Positions 50,376 to 59,907 are shown, counted from the first letter of the stretch. The stretch: DNA of 64,000 nucleotides from Bin5 sp022827195 (GCA_965208275.1 OZ242331.1:4402001-4466000), one strand, 5' to 3'. Notes: generated by a model from the sequence alone, not told the origin. Numbers and translations are program-made.

Positions 50376-52100
50376 ATGGAACAGATAACAGTAGCGCCCG
50401 CCGACACCGAGCGGGCCGAAGTCGACGCCGCCGAGGCGCAACTGCGGGTGATCCCGCTGGGCGGCCTCGGCGGCATCGGGAAGAACATGATGCTGCTCGA
50501 GTCCGGTGAGAATATCCTCATCATCGACGCCGGCCTCATGTTTCCCGACAGCGACATGCACGGCGTCGACGTCGTCATCCCCGAGAGCGAGTACCTGCTC
50601 AACCGGCTGGACTGGATTCGAGGCATCGTGCTGACGCACGGCCACGAGGACCATATCGGCGCGCTGCCCTACCTGATCGACCAGGGGCTGGACGCGCCGG
50701 TCTACGCCACCGCGCTCACAAAGGGGCTGCTGCAGGGCAAGCTGGCCGAGCACGGTCTGCTGGCACAGACGGTGCTGCATACCGTGACCGAAGAGGACGT
50801 GATCGAGCTGGAGCCGTTCACGGTCGAGTTTTTTCACACCTGTCACAGCTTTCCGGACAGTGTGGGCGTCTCGGTCGCCACGCCGGCCGGCCGCGTCATC
50901 CTCACCAGCGATTACAAGTTCGACGACACGCCGGTCGACGGCAAGCTGACCGAGGTGGACAAGCTGCAGCGCTGGGGCGATGAGGGCGTCCTGCTCCTGC
51001 TCGGCGACAGCACCAACGTCGAGACGGAGGGGAGCACGCCGAGCGAGACCAAGGTCGAGGAGATGCTCGACGAGATTTTTGACAGGGTCGACGGCCGCGT
51101 CATCCTGGCGACCTTTGCCAGCAACGTCAGCCGCGTGCAACAGATCATTAACATTGCGCGCAAACATGGCCGCCGCGTCGGCATGATCGGGCGCTCGATG
51201 GTCAACAACGTCAAGATCGCGATCGGCCTCGGCTACCTCGATATCCGCCAGGACGAACTTCTGACCGCGCACGAGATGGAGGCGCTGCCCTCGCACAAGG
51301 TCACGATCATCGCCACCGGCAGCCAGGGTGAGCCGACCAGCGCGATGGTGCGGATGAGCATGGACGACCACCGCCAGATCAGCCTGCGCCAGGGGGACAC
51401 GGTCGTGCTGAGCGCGACGCCGATCCCCGGCAACGAGGAGTTGTTCAACCGCACGGTCGACAACCTTTTCCGCCGCGGCGCGCGGGTCGTCTATCACGAA
51501 ATCTCCGACGACGTCCACGTCAGCGGGCACGGCGGCAAGGATGACTACCGCCGTATGCTGGAGCTGGTGCGGCCGCGCCACTTCATACCGGTGCACGGCG
51601 CCTACCGCCATCTCGTGCTCCACGGCGAGCTGGCGCAGAGCACCGGCATCCCGTCCGAGCGCGTCTTTGTGGTAGAGGATGGGCAGGTCGTTGAGTTCGG
51701 TCGTTTCGAAGAGGGGGAGGAGGGCGTGCAGGCGCGGCTGGGCGAGCATGTCAGCGCCAACCACGTCTTTGTCGACGGGCTGGGCGTCGGCGATGTCGGC
51801 GGCGTTGTGCTGCGCGACCGCCGCCACCTGGGCAGCGACGGTTTCCTGGTCTGTATCCTCGCGCTGGACGAGTTCGACGGTTCGATTCTCTACGGGCCGG
51901 AGATCATCAGCCGCGGCTTCGTCTATATTCGCGACAACGAAGGGCTGATCATGCGCGCCGAGGAGATCGTGCGCAGCGAGGTCAAGGGCAAGGTCGCGCC
52001 GTCTGCGCTCTCGCGCCGCATCCGCAATGCGCTGGCCAGCTTTTGCAGCAATGAGATGGGGCGCCGGCCGATGATTCTGCCGGTGGTGATTCAGGTGTAG
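50376..52100 (+). CDS. rnj: Ribonuclease J
   Basis: The start at 50376 has AAGGAGA upstream; the longer frame from 50271 lacks one. A 574-residue protein. Metallo-beta-lactamase core with HGHEDH (~88-93), FFHTCHSFPDSVG and LTSDYKFDD, then the beta-CASP domain (LLLGDSTNVETEG, ATFASNVSRVQQIIN, TGSQGEPTSAM, VHVSGHGG) and a C-terminal domain (from ~440). RNase J is a 5'-to-3' exonuclease and endonuclease in RNA decay and maturation. It lies upstream of ftsK, a neighbourhood also seen in actinobacteria. Confidence 0.95.
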   Translation: MEQITVAPADTERAEVDAAEAQLRVIPLGGLGGIGKNMMLLESGENILIIDAGLMFPDSDMHGVDVVIPESEYLLNRLDWIRGIVLTHGHEDHIGALPYLIDQGLDAPVYATALTKGLLQGKLAEHGLLAQTVLHTVTEEDVIELEPFTVEFFHTCHSFPDSVGVSVATPAGRVILTSDYKFDDTPVDGKLTEVDKLQRWGDEGVLLLLGDSTNVETEGSTPSETKVEEMLDEIFDRVDGRVILATFASNVSRVQQIINIARKHGRRVGMIGRSMVNNVKIAIGLGYLDIRQDELLTAHEMEALPSHKVTIIATGSQGEPTSAMVRMSMDDHRQISLRQGDTVVLSATPIPGNEELFNRTVDNLFRRGARVVYHEISDDVHVSGHGGKDDYRRMLELVRPRHFIPVHGAYRHLVLHGELAQSTGIPSERVFVVEDGQVVEFGRFEEGEEGVQARLGEHVSANHVFVDGLGVGDVGGVVLRDRRHLGSDGFLVCILALDEFDGSILYGPEIISRGFVYIRDNEGLIMRAEEIVRSEVKGKVAPSALSRRIRNALASFCSNEMGRRPMILPVVIQV

Positions 52101-52513
52101 TCAGTTTTTGGTTTCCGGTTTTCAGTTTCTAGTTTTTCGCTCCTGGTAAACGCTTCTTGGACTCCTGGTTGGTGCTTGGCGTCCAAAGGCTGAGGAGCAA
52201 TGTTTTTCGTTCTTGGTCGGACCGGCAGCGGGCTGAAGCTGGCCGCGAGTTAGGATCTCAGGCAGGCCCCGGCGGGGGAGACGCCCGCGTTTCGGTTGGT
52301 AAACGCAGACGAATCGTCGCCGTGTCAAACGGTATTCGCACTGAAAACCTGTTGATGAAATTCCGGTTGGCTGCTATACTGTCTTGGGAACGTTTGTTCT
52401 TTTCCCAAACGTAATTCAGGACAGTACGGCGCTTTGCCGCAGTCGACTCGGCTGACCGGTTGTACCGGTCCGCGTTGGTCGGTTGACGCGGCGGCACAAG
52501 GATTTCACCTGAC
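52101..52513. other. Intergenic region before ftsK
   Basis: Opens with a repeat of the TTTTTGGTTTTCAG family (TCAGTTTTTGGTTTCCGGTT at 52103, TTTTCAGTTTCTAGTTTTTC after it). No gene found in the rest. The ftsK promoter candidate is at 52352-52380. Confidence 0.5.
52352..52380 (+). promoter_or_regulatory. Candidate promoter of ftsK
   Basis: TTGATG (52352-52357), 17-bp spacer, TATACT (52375-52380), giving a ~125-nt leader before the ATG at 52514. Confidence 0.55.
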
Positions 52514-55189
52514 ATGGCAGCCAAACGACGTCGAAAGAGAAATTCGAATCCGCTGAAGAAGGTCCTGGGCGGGCTGGCGGTCGTCACCCGTTTTGAAATC
52601 GTCGGCCTCGCCCTCGTTCTGGTCTCGGTCTTCACGCTCCTCAGTCTGCTGACCGGTTCGCGCGGCAGCGTAACCGGCTTCTGGATTGATCTCCTGCGCG
52701 CCGCGACCGGCGACGGTGTGGCCGGCGTACCTCTGCTGACCGGCTTCCTCGGCCTGTGGATGGTCCTGCACGTTATCGATGGGTCGAGCACGCGCACGGG
52801 CGCAGAGCGGGCGCTGCCCATCCTGCCCTGGCGTATCCCCACCGGTCTGCTGCTCATCTTTCTGGCATACATCACCGCCATCACGTTGTGGCTGCCTTCA
52901 TTGTCGCGCGCGGCGCGCATTGCCGACGGCGGCGCCGGCGGCGCGCTCGGTCTCTTCATCGCCAATCTGCTTGAGGATGGGCTGCCCGGCTGGGGCGCAT
53001 GGACGCTGCTCGTGTGCGGCGCTCTTTTGGGGCTGTCGCTGGTCAGCGGACGCCGCCTGTGGGAGTCGCTCTGGGACGGCGGCGCCGACATGGCCCTGGA
53101 CGGGTGGGAGAGCCTGCGCACGACCTGGCACGAGACGCGGCGCGAAGGCCAGCAGATGAGATTCCCCGGTTTCGGCAACGGGCAGAAAGAAGACAGGCCC
53201 GCGGTGTCCCCGCTCACGCCGTCCGCCACGCCGCCCGGCACGCCGCTTTCAGCGCCAGTGCAGGCCGGCCCCGCCGCGGATGACGGACGCGAGGCGGAGG
53301 CGCACGAGCTTGCGGTTGCCGACAATCAGCTATCGATGCTCGGCGGCGAAGAGCAGCTGCCGGCCAGAAACGGCAGGACGCAGCCGGTGTGGGAGCTGCC
53401 GCAGCTGAACGATATGTTGGATTTCTGGGACCGGTCGAGCGACAGCGACGATCTGATCCGCTACCGCGGGCGGCTGCTGGAGGAGACGCTGGCGCTGTTC
53501 GGCGTCCCGGCCGACTTTGAAGGCGTCAACGCCGGTCCCACGGTCACGCAATATCTGATCCGTCCCGGCTACATTGAGCGGATGGTGCGCGGCGAGGTCA
53601 AACGCACCAAGGTCAAGGTCAGCAAGATCGCCAGTCTTACGAACGACCTTGCGCTGGCGCTGGCGGCGCGCACCGTGCGCATCGAGGCGCCGATCCCGGG
53701 GACAAGCTATGTCGGCATCGAGGTGCCCAATTCGGAGAGCAACAATGTCGGCCTCAAGGAGCTGATGGAGAGTGAGGCGTTTGAGGCGGTGCAGGCGCGC
53801 GCCCGCCTGCCGATCGCGCTGGGCGAGGACGTGCGCGGCAAGCCGGTCACTACCGACCTCACGCGCATGCCCCATCTGCTGATCGCGGGCGCCACCGGAA
53901 CGGGCAAGTCGGTCTGCATCAATTCGATCATCGGCTGTCTGCTGTTGACGCACACGCCGGAAACGCTGCGGCTGCTGATGATCGACCCCAAGATGGTCGA
54001 GCTGACCGTCTACAACGGCACGCCCCACCTCCTGAGCCCGGTCGTAACCGACGTGGACCGGGCCGCGGGGATGCTTTTCTGGTGCATCAAGGAGATGGAG
54101 CGCCGCTACAAGCTCCTGAACCAGGCCGGCGTGCGCGACCTGGAGCGTTTCAATGACTATCTGCGAAAGCTGGGTGAGGAGATCCTGCCCTATATCGTCG
54201 TCGTCATCGACGAGATGGCCGACCTGATGATGGCCGCGCCCGAGGAGGTCGAGAAGCACGTGATCCGCCTGGCTCAGATGGCCCGCGCGGTCGGCATCCA
54301 CCTGATCATCGCCACGCAGCGGCCCTCGGTCGACGTCATCACCGGCCTGATCAAGGCCAACTTTCCGGCCCGCATCGCTTTCGCCGTGACCAGCCAGATC
54401 GACAGCCGCGTCGTCCTCGACCTGCCGGGCGCCGAGAGCCTGCTGGGGCGCGGCGACATGCTCTTCATGGCCCCGGACGCAAGCAAGCTGGAGCGTTTGC
54501 AGGGCGCGTTTCTCGACGATTCGGAGACCAATCGCATCGTCCGCTACTGGCAGAACTTCCACAAGCTGGAGAGCTATCTCCAGGGGCATGGAGAAGATGA
54601 AGAGGAGAGCGTTCCTCTTCCATACCTGACTCCGCAGGCAACGCCTCTGGCCACGCGCGCGGAAACCGAGCAGGAGGAGGCGCCGCAGGGCGATGAGGAC
54701 GGGCTGCCGGCCCTTGTGGAGAAGGATAACGGGCCGGTCCGGGAGGTCGAAACGCTGCCGGCCGACGGCGAACGCGATGAGCTTTTCGAAGAGGCGGTGC
54801 AGGTCGTGAACGAGGCCGGCCGCGGCTCGGTGACGATACTCCAGCGCAAGCTGCGCGTCGGCTTCAACCGCGCAAGCCGTCTCGTGGGGCAGCTCGAGGC
54901 GGCCGGCGTTCTGGGGCCGGACCGGGGCCGCAGCCAGGGCCGCGAGGTCTATCTCCAGGACGCAGCGGATAGCGATGGGGAAAGCGACGGAGAAAGCGAA
55001 GTCGCGGCGGAACCCGTCCCCGAGGAGGCCGCGCCGGGCGCAGAGTCTGAATTGGAGGCTGAACCGGTCCCGCTCCCCGCGCCGCCCGCCGCCCGCGGCG
55101 AGCATGACGGCGCTCCAGGCGGCAACGGCCAGGCCGAATCGGCGGACCCCGACGAAGAAGGGGATGCGCCGCTCCGCATCTGGATGTAA
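52514..55189 (+). CDS. ftsK: DNA translocase FtsK/SpoIIIE
   Basis: An 891-residue protein. Four N-terminal membrane helices (~22-190; e.g. EIVGLALVLVSVFTLLSLLT), a Pro/Ala-rich linker (~190-300), the alpha domain (~300-430), and the RecA-like motor with Walker A GATGTGKS (~459-466) and Walker B IVVVIDEMADLM. VGIHLIIATQRPSVDVITGL is the conserved helix-strand after Walker B. The gamma winged helix follows (VVNEAGRGSVTILQRKLRVG, RASRLVGQLEAAGVLGPDRG, ~760-815). An acidic, low-complexity tail of ~75 residues extends past the gamma domain, beyond the usual end of the family. It pumps chromosomal DNA at the division septum, guided by skewed sequence motifs. Confidence 0.95.
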   Translation: MAAKRRRKRNSNPLKKVLGGLAVVTRFEIVGLALVLVSVFTLLSLLTGSRGSVTGFWIDLLRAATGDGVAGVPLLTGFLGLWMVLHVIDGSSTRTGAERALPILPWRIPTGLLLIFLAYITAITLWLPSLSRAARIADGGAGGALGLFIANLLEDGLPGWGAWTLLVCGALLGLSLVSGRRLWESLWDGGADMALDGWESLRTTWHETRREGQQMRFPGFGNGQKEDRPAVSPLTPSATPPGTPLSAPVQAGPAADDGREAEAHELAVADNQLSMLGGEEQLPARNGRTQPVWELPQLNDMLDFWDRSSDSDDLIRYRGRLLEETLALFGVPADFEGVNAGPTVTQYLIRPGYIERMVRGEVKRTKVKVSKIASLTNDLALALAARTVRIEAPIPGTSYVGIEVPNSESNNVGLKELMESEAFEAVQARARLPIALGEDVRGKPVTTDLTRMPHLLIAGATGTGKSVCINSIIGCLLLTHTPETLRLLMIDPKMVELTVYNGTPHLLSPVVTDVDRAAGMLFWCIKEMERRYKLLNQAGVRDLERFNDYLRKLGEEILPYIVVVIDEMADLMMAAPEEVEKHVIRLAQMARAVGIHLIIATQRPSVDVITGLIKANFPARIAFAVTSQIDSRVVLDLPGAESLLGRGDMLFMAPDASKLERLQGAFLDDSETNRIVRYWQNFHKLESYLQGHGEDEEESVPLPYLTPQATPLATRAETEQEEAPQGDEDGLPALVEKDNGPVREVETLPADGERDELFEEAVQVVNEAGRGSVTILQRKLRVGFNRASRLVGQLEAAGVLGPDRGRSQGREVYLQDAADSDGESDGESEVAAEPVPEEAAPGAESELEAEPVPLPAPPAARGEHDGAPGGNGQAESADPDEEGDAPLRIWM

Positions 55190-55222
55190 TGCTGCCTTCC
55201 ATTCAAAACAGGAGAGTCCCCC

Positions 55223-56119
55223 TTGAGCCAGCTTGAACCTCCGGCGCGCCCTGCATGGGTGTCGGACGAGCTCTTCCCTTTTGAAAGCCGCTTCTTCACC
55301 ACACCGTCCGGCCACGCGATGCACTACATCGACGAGGGCGCGGGCGAGCCGCTCCTCTTCCTGCACGGCAACCCGACCTGGTCGTTCGAGTTCCGACACC
55401 TGGTCAAGGCGCTGCGCGGCCAGTACCGCTGCATCGCGCCCGACCATATCGGTTTTGGGCTTTCGGCGCGCAGCGATCTGCCGGCCTACCACCGGCCTGA
55501 AGCCCACGCCGCTGCGGTGACGGCGTTGCTCGACCATCTCGACGTGCACGATTTGACGCTCTACGTGACCGATTGGGGCGGGCCGATCGGCCTCGATTTC
55601 GCGCGCAAACATCCGCCGCGGGTCAAGCGGATCGTCATTGCCAACACCTGGTGCTGGCCGGTCGCGCGCGATCCGCACTATCTCTTCTTCAGCTTCTTCA
55701 TGGCGAGCTGGCTGGGGCAGTACCTGATCAAGCGGCACAATTTTTTCGTCAACAGGGTCTTGCCGATGGCGGTCGCCCAGAAGCAGGCGCTGACGACGGA
55801 GGTGATGACGCACTATCGCAACGCGCAGCCAGCGCCCGACGCGCGTGCTGCGTGCGCCGCGCTTCCCGGACATATCATCGGCGCGACCGACTGGCTGCGC
55901 TCGATCTGGGATGAGCGCGCCGCGTTCGGCGCCAAGCCGGCGCTTATCTTCTGGGGTTTCAAGGACATCGCCTTCCGCGAGAAGGAGCTCAACCGCTGGA
56001 AATCCGAGCTGAGCGACGTTGAGGTGCACGAGTTCAGGGACTGCGGGCATTTCCTGGCCGAGGAGGCGCCGGAGCGGATCGTGCCGGCGCTGCGGGGCTT
56101 TATGGAGCGGACGGGGTAG
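55223..56119 (+). CDS. Haloalkane dehalogenase-like alpha/beta hydrolase
   Basis: A 298-residue protein starting at a TTG (AGGAGAG upstream). HGNPTWSFEFRHL gives the oxyanion/halide Asn50, and VTDWGGPIG carries nucleophile Asp117 next to the halide-binding Trp118. LIFWGFKDIAFREKEL precedes the acid, and DCGHFLAEEAPE holds the catalytic His. The Asp-Trp nucleophile elbow distinguishes haloalkane dehalogenases from the Ser esterases of the fold. The reaction would be hydrolysis of a carbon-halogen bond; the natural substrate is unknown. It starts 33 bp after ftsK and could be read from the same transcript. Confidence 0.85.
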   Translation: MSQLEPPARPAWVSDELFPFESRFFTTPSGHAMHYIDEGAGEPLLFLHGNPTWSFEFRHLVKALRGQYRCIAPDHIGFGLSARSDLPAYHRPEAHAAAVTALLDHLDVHDLTLYVTDWGGPIGLDFARKHPPRVKRIVIANTWCWPVARDPHYLFFSFFMASWLGQYLIKRHNFFVNRVLPMAVAQKQALTTEVMTHYRNAQPAPDARAACAALPGHIIGATDWLRSIWDERAAFGAKPALIFWGFKDIAFREKELNRWKSELSDVEVHEFRDCGHFLAEEAPERIVPALRGFMERTG

Positions 56120-56230
56120 GGCAGCGGCAGGACTATCGGGTCTACAGCTTCTTGGAAATAGCGTACCGGCCCGGGCATAATGCGGCTGTCGATCGTTAAC
56201 GCATAGCTGGTCTCCACCGAAAACCTTCCG

Positions 56231-56941
56231 ATGGATCGCAAGTGGATCGTGGGAACCGTCGCCGGTCTGGCCGTGCTGGCCGTGCTGGCCGCTGCCGCGC
56301 TGGCCGTTCTCTTCTTTACCTCTCGTCCCCCAAACGCCGACCGCCTGCCCGAGGAGGCCGCGGCGCGGCTGGAAGAGTTGCAGACAATCAAAGGCCGGCT
56401 CCTGCTGGGCAAGGACGACCAGGCGCTCGAGTATGAACTGTGGGTGCAGCGCCCGCGTCATCTGCGCGCTGAGACGGAGCTGAAAGGGCTGGACCGCAAA
56501 GCCGTCTTCATCTTGATGTTCAACGATGAAGAGGCCTGGACCTACGACCCGCTGCTGAACATCGCCACCGTCACCGACAGGAGCAAGGGGCCGCCTGCCG
56601 ACGGGTCCCGCTTCGGCACCTCGCTGCTGGAGACGATGCCGGATGACGTGCTGGCCGGACTGCGCGCGGCCGACATTCAGATCATCGGCGAGGAGGAGGT
56701 CGCCGGCCGCAATGCGCTGCGCGTGCAGCTTCTGCTGCCGCCCACGCAAAACCCGCTTGCGGAGGTCGGCCAGGATGTGACCGTCTGGCTGGACAGGAGC
56801 GTCTACTATCCGCTCGCGATCGAGGGCGACAGCGGCTTTCGATTGCGTTTCGAGTTCATCCGTTTCAACGAGGCGATCGATCCTGTGACATTCGTCTTTT
56901 TCCCGCCGCCGGGCGCGACAGTTCGCCGGACCGGTGAGTAG
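56231..56941 (+). CDS. LolA-like / DUF-type membrane-anchored lipid-sensor protein
   Basis: A 236-residue protein with one N-terminal membrane helix (VGTVAGLAVLAVLAAAALAV) and an extracytoplasmic domain (~40-236). The order of strands is like LolA/LppX-type half-barrels: RLEELQTIKGRLLLGKDDQA, YELWVQRPRHLRAETELKG, EEAWTYDPLLNIATVTD, YYPLAIEGDSGFRLRFEF and VTFVFFPPPGA. Such folds bind lipids or act as sensors of membrane state. No clear ribosome site. Its stop overlaps the GTG start of the MFS gene by 8 bp, so the two are coupled, and a copy of its last ~24 codons stands before the second MFS gene. Confidence 0.65.
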   Translation: MDRKWIVGTVAGLAVLAVLAAAALAVLFFTSRPPNADRLPEEAAARLEELQTIKGRLLLGKDDQALEYELWVQRPRHLRAETELKGLDRKAVFILMFNDEEAWTYDPLLNIATVTDRSKGPPADGSRFGTSLLETMPDDVLAGLRAADIQIIGEEEVAGRNALRVQLLLPPTQNPLAEVGQDVTVWLDRSVYYPLAIEGDSGFRLRFEFIRFNEAIDPVTFVFFPPPGATVRRTGE

Positions 56942-58232
56942 CGCGCAGCCGGGCGCGGGAGAGCGCGCAGGCCGTCGCTGGGGCATCACCCGCTTCCGCC
57001 ATATCCTGGCCGCCTGTATCGCCGCCCGGCTGGCGGTCGATACAACGACCCAACTCTTTTTCCCTTTTCTGCAGACCATAGCCCTGGGAATGGCGATCGA
57101 TATCGTCCTTCTTGGCCGTCTTGTCAGCCTGCGCAGCCTGGCGGGGTTGAGCGCGCCGTTGTTCGGCGCGGCGGCCGACCGCTACGGCTACCGCCGGCTT
57201 ATGCGCCTGTCGCTGTTGCTGGCGGCAGCGGGCATGTATCTGCTGGGCAGCGGATGGGGTATCTGGTCGGTCGTGGCCGGCATGGTCGTTTCCGGCATGG
57301 GCCTGACCGGCTTCCTGCCGACCTGCCAGGCCTACATCAGCGCGCGGCTTCCCTTTGCGCAGCGGGCGCGCGGCATCGGCGCGCTGGAATATTCCTGGGC
57401 GCTGGCCGGCATTGTCGGGCTGTCGCTGATGGGGTTTCTCTTCGGGCGTTTCAGCTGGCAACTGCCTTTCATGGTCCTGGCCACGGCCATGCTGGCCGGC
57501 TGGGTCCTGCTCAGATTGCTGCCGGAAGCGAGGGGAGAGGCCGCGCGCAAGGAGGTTGCCGCCGCGCGTGCGCGGGAGGTCGCGCCGAGGAGATTGCGGA
57601 GCCGTTCTCTCACCCCCCTGCTCTCAACCCTCCCTCCTCTTCATGTAGGCAGGGTCGCCGGCCTCTTTGATCTCGGAGCCAATTGGCGCGCCGCCTTCGC
57701 CGTCATCTGCGCCAATGGTCTCTTCTATTTCAGCCAGGTCCACATCCTCATTGCCCACGGCGCGTGGCTGCAGACCGAGTACGGTCTGGCCCCGGAGAGC
57801 CTGGGCCTGGTGGCGCTGGCGCAGGGCGGAGCGGACCTGTGCGGCAGCGTGCTGGTATCGTTGATTACCGACCGGGTAGGCAAAAAGCGCGCGGTGCAGG
57901 CAGGCATGCTGGGTTCGCTGCTGGTTTACAGCTCTCTACCTTTTATCAACGTCGGCCTGATTCCTGTCATCGCTGCGCTGGTGCTGCTGCGCTTTGTGTT
58001 CGAGTACGGGATCGTCAGCGCGATCGCCCTGATCAGCGAGCAGGCGCCGGACCGGCGGGCCAAGATGATTTCCCTGTCGGTGGCGCTCAATCTGGTGGGC
58101 TCGACCGTCAGCGGATTTACCGGTCCGTGGATGTATACCCGCTTCGGCGTATGGGGGTTGGGGCCGGTGGCGGCGGTCGGTACCCTGGCGGCGGTTGTGC
58201 TGCTGACGGTCTGGGGGCGCGAGTCGGCGTGA
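56934..58232 (+). CDS. MFS transporter (first of a tandem pair)
   Basis: A 432-residue protein beginning at a GTG inside the end of the LolA-like gene. Twelve predicted helices in two halves joined by a basic loop (~200-235, EAARKEVAAARAREVAPRRL). MFS motif A-like loops are SLRSLAGLSAPLFGAAADRYGYRR (here SAPLFGAAADRYGYRR) in the first half and DRVGKKR in the second. Closest to drug/sugar exporter-type MFS proteins; substrate unknown. Coupling to a lipid-binding-like protein suggests a hydrophobic substrate or lipid. Confidence 0.88.
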   Translation: MSSAQPGAGERAGRRWGITRFRHILAACIAARLAVDTTTQLFFPFLQTIALGMAIDIVLLGRLVSLRSLAGLSAPLFGAAADRYGYRRLMRLSLLLAAAGMYLLGSGWGIWSVVAGMVVSGMGLTGFLPTCQAYISARLPFAQRARGIGALEYSWALAGIVGLSLMGFLFGRFSWQLPFMVLATAMLAGWVLLRLLPEARGEAARKEVAAARAREVAPRRLRSRSLTPLLSTLPPLHVGRVAGLFDLGANWRAAFAVICANGLFYFSQVHILIAHGAWLQTEYGLAPESLGLVALAQGGADLCGSVLVSLITDRVGKKRAVQAGMLGSLLVYSSLPFINVGLIPVIAALVLLRFVFEYGIVSAIALISEQAPDRRAKMISLSVALNLVGSTVSGFTGPWMYTRFGVWGLGPVAAVGTLAAVVLLTVWGRESA

Positions 58233-58341
58233 GGGTGCTCGATTCCATTCTTGACAGGGGAGAAGGGTCATGACAGTTCTCTACCGGCCTGATGATGGCG
58301 CGGCCCGCTTCGACGGGATCAAAATAGTGACCAGATAGATT

Positions 58342-58416
58342 GCTGAAGCAGACGGCCTGATGGCAGTCATTTTCATACCATCTTCGGGCGCGACCATGCG
58401 CCGTTGCCATGAGTAG
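58342..58416 (+). pseudogene. Duplicated tail of the LolA-like gene
   Basis: The frame AEADGLMAVIFIPSSGATMR then RCHE-stop parallels NEAIDPVTFVFFPPPGATVR then RTGE-stop at the end of the gene at 56231, and overlaps the start of the second MFS gene exactly as the original does. It shows that the tandem duplication of the MFS gene included the 3' end of the upstream gene. Confidence 0.7.
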
Positions 58417-59737
58417 CCGGCAGGTGCGGGCGGAGGCGCCGCGCGGTTTCGCCCGCTTCCGCTATATCCTGGCCGCCTTTGTCGCGACAAGGCTGGTCGT
58501 CGATACAGCGATCCAGCTTTTCTACTCCTTTCTGCAGGTCATTGCGTTGGGGATGGGCCTGGATGTGGTCGTTCTGGGCCGTCTGCTCAGCCTGCGCAGC
58601 GCGGTGGGGTTGAGCGCGCCGCTGTTCGGCAGCGCGGCCGACCGCTACGGTTATCTTCGCGTCATGCGCCTGGCCCTTGTTCTGTCCGCGGCCGGCAGCT
58701 TTCTGCTGGGCAGCGGAGCCGGGTTCTGGTCGGTCGCGGCCGGGATGGTGCTGTCGGGCGTGGGGTTGACCGGATTTATGCCGATCGTTCAGGCCTATAT
58801 CAGCGCGCAGTTGCCCTTTGCGCAGCGGGCGCGCGGCATCGGAATATTGGAGTACTCTTGGGCCCTGGCGGGGATCCTCGGTCTTTCGCTGATGGGCCTC
58901 CTTTTCGACCATTACATCTGGCAGCTTCCATTCTTTGTACTGGGCGGGGGGATGCTCGCCGCGTGGGCACTGCTCGGCTTTCTGCCGAAGGCGCCGAGAG
59001 GCGCGGACACGCCACTGTCGGGGGAGAGCGAAGAGGCTGGACCGGCGCCTGCAGCGGTTGCAGGTGAAGACGGCGGTTCAGTGGGGGCTTCGGAGAAGAG
59101 GGCTGTCCCTTCTGTGGCCGTTCGGTTTTCGGGCCTCGCGCTTCGCGGTGCGCGGCGCGCTGTTGACCTCTTCGAACTCGGCCCCAACCGGCGCTCGGCA
59201 TCCGCTGTGATTGGGGCGAACTGCCTCTTCCTTTTCAGCCAGGGCCACGTCATGATTGCTCACGGCGTCTGGCTGCAGACCGAGTACGGCCTGACTGCAT
59301 CCGCCCTGGGACTGGCGGCCCTGGGCCTGGGTGCGGCGGACCTGATCGGGGCGGTTCTGGTCTCGTTGATCACGGACCGGGTCGGCAAGAAGCGATCATT
59401 CCAGGCGGGCATTCTTGGTTCGATGATGGCCTACATCTCTCTGCCGATCGTCGACGTGGGTCTGCTGCCGGTCATCGCTGCATTGCTGCTGCTGCGATTT
59501 GCATTCGAGTACGGCCTGGTGAGCGCAATCGCCTTGATCAGTGAACAGGCTCCGGACCGGCGGGGCAAGGTGATATCGCTGGCGGTGGCGGTCAATCTGC
59601 TGGGCTTGACCCTGACAGGTTTTACGGGGCCGTGGATGTACACGCGCTTCGGTGTGTGGGGGTTGGGGCCGGTGGCGGCCGTCTGTACACTTGGGGCATT
59701 CGTTCTGCTGACGGTCTGGGGAAGGGAGACGGCGTGA
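58409..59737 (+). CDS. MFS transporter (second of a tandem pair)
   Basis: A 442-residue paralog of the preceding MFS protein, colinear over its length: FRYILAAFVATRLVVDTAIQ, SAPLFGSAADRYGYLRVMRL, QAYISAQLPFAQRARGIGIL, DRVGKKRSFQAGILGSM and GFTGPWMYTRFGVWGLGPVA correspond to near-identical stretches of copy 1. The central loop (~190-250) has diverged completely and is longer. Two transporters that share most helices but not the loop may export related compounds, or one may be drifting. Start overlaps the tail remnant at 58342. Confidence 0.88.
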   Translation: MSSRQVRAEAPRGFARFRYILAAFVATRLVVDTAIQLFYSFLQVIALGMGLDVVVLGRLLSLRSAVGLSAPLFGSAADRYGYLRVMRLALVLSAAGSFLLGSGAGFWSVAAGMVLSGVGLTGFMPIVQAYISAQLPFAQRARGIGILEYSWALAGILGLSLMGLLFDHYIWQLPFFVLGGGMLAAWALLGFLPKAPRGADTPLSGESEEAGPAPAAVAGEDGGSVGASEKRAVPSVAVRFSGLALRGARRAVDLFELGPNRRSASAVIGANCLFLFSQGHVMIAHGVWLQTEYGLTASALGLAALGLGAADLIGAVLVSLITDRVGKKRSFQAGILGSMMAYISLPIVDVGLLPVIAALLLLRFAFEYGLVSAIALISEQAPDRRGKVISLAVAVNLLGLTLTGFTGPWMYTRFGVWGLGPVAAVCTLGAFVLLTVWGRETA

Positions 59738-59907
59738 ACTGCAGTTGCCAGTTGCCGGCGGTCAGTGGGGAACGGCGGAACTGGAGTGGTTGATGGCTAG
59801 CGGAGAGTGGTAGACTGCGGCTGGGTTGCCGCTGGGTAGGCGGGCGGCGGCAGGGGGAGAGCGGCAGCGTTTTGGCAACGGGAAACGGGCAATCGGGAGG
59901 TCTTTCG
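59738..59907. repeat. Short intergenic repeat words before the sulfatase
   Basis: AACTGCAGTTGCCAGTTGCC (59738-59757) with GGCGGTCAGTGG after it resembles the 21607 repeat cluster. No gene; the sulfatase ribosome site GGGAGG lies at the end. Confidence 0.4.

Noticed and set aside
53330..57079. A 1249-codon open frame on the minus strand
   Set aside because: It is antisense to ftsK, the dehalogenase and the LolA-like gene, which have clear motifs. Long antisense frames are common in GC-rich DNA.
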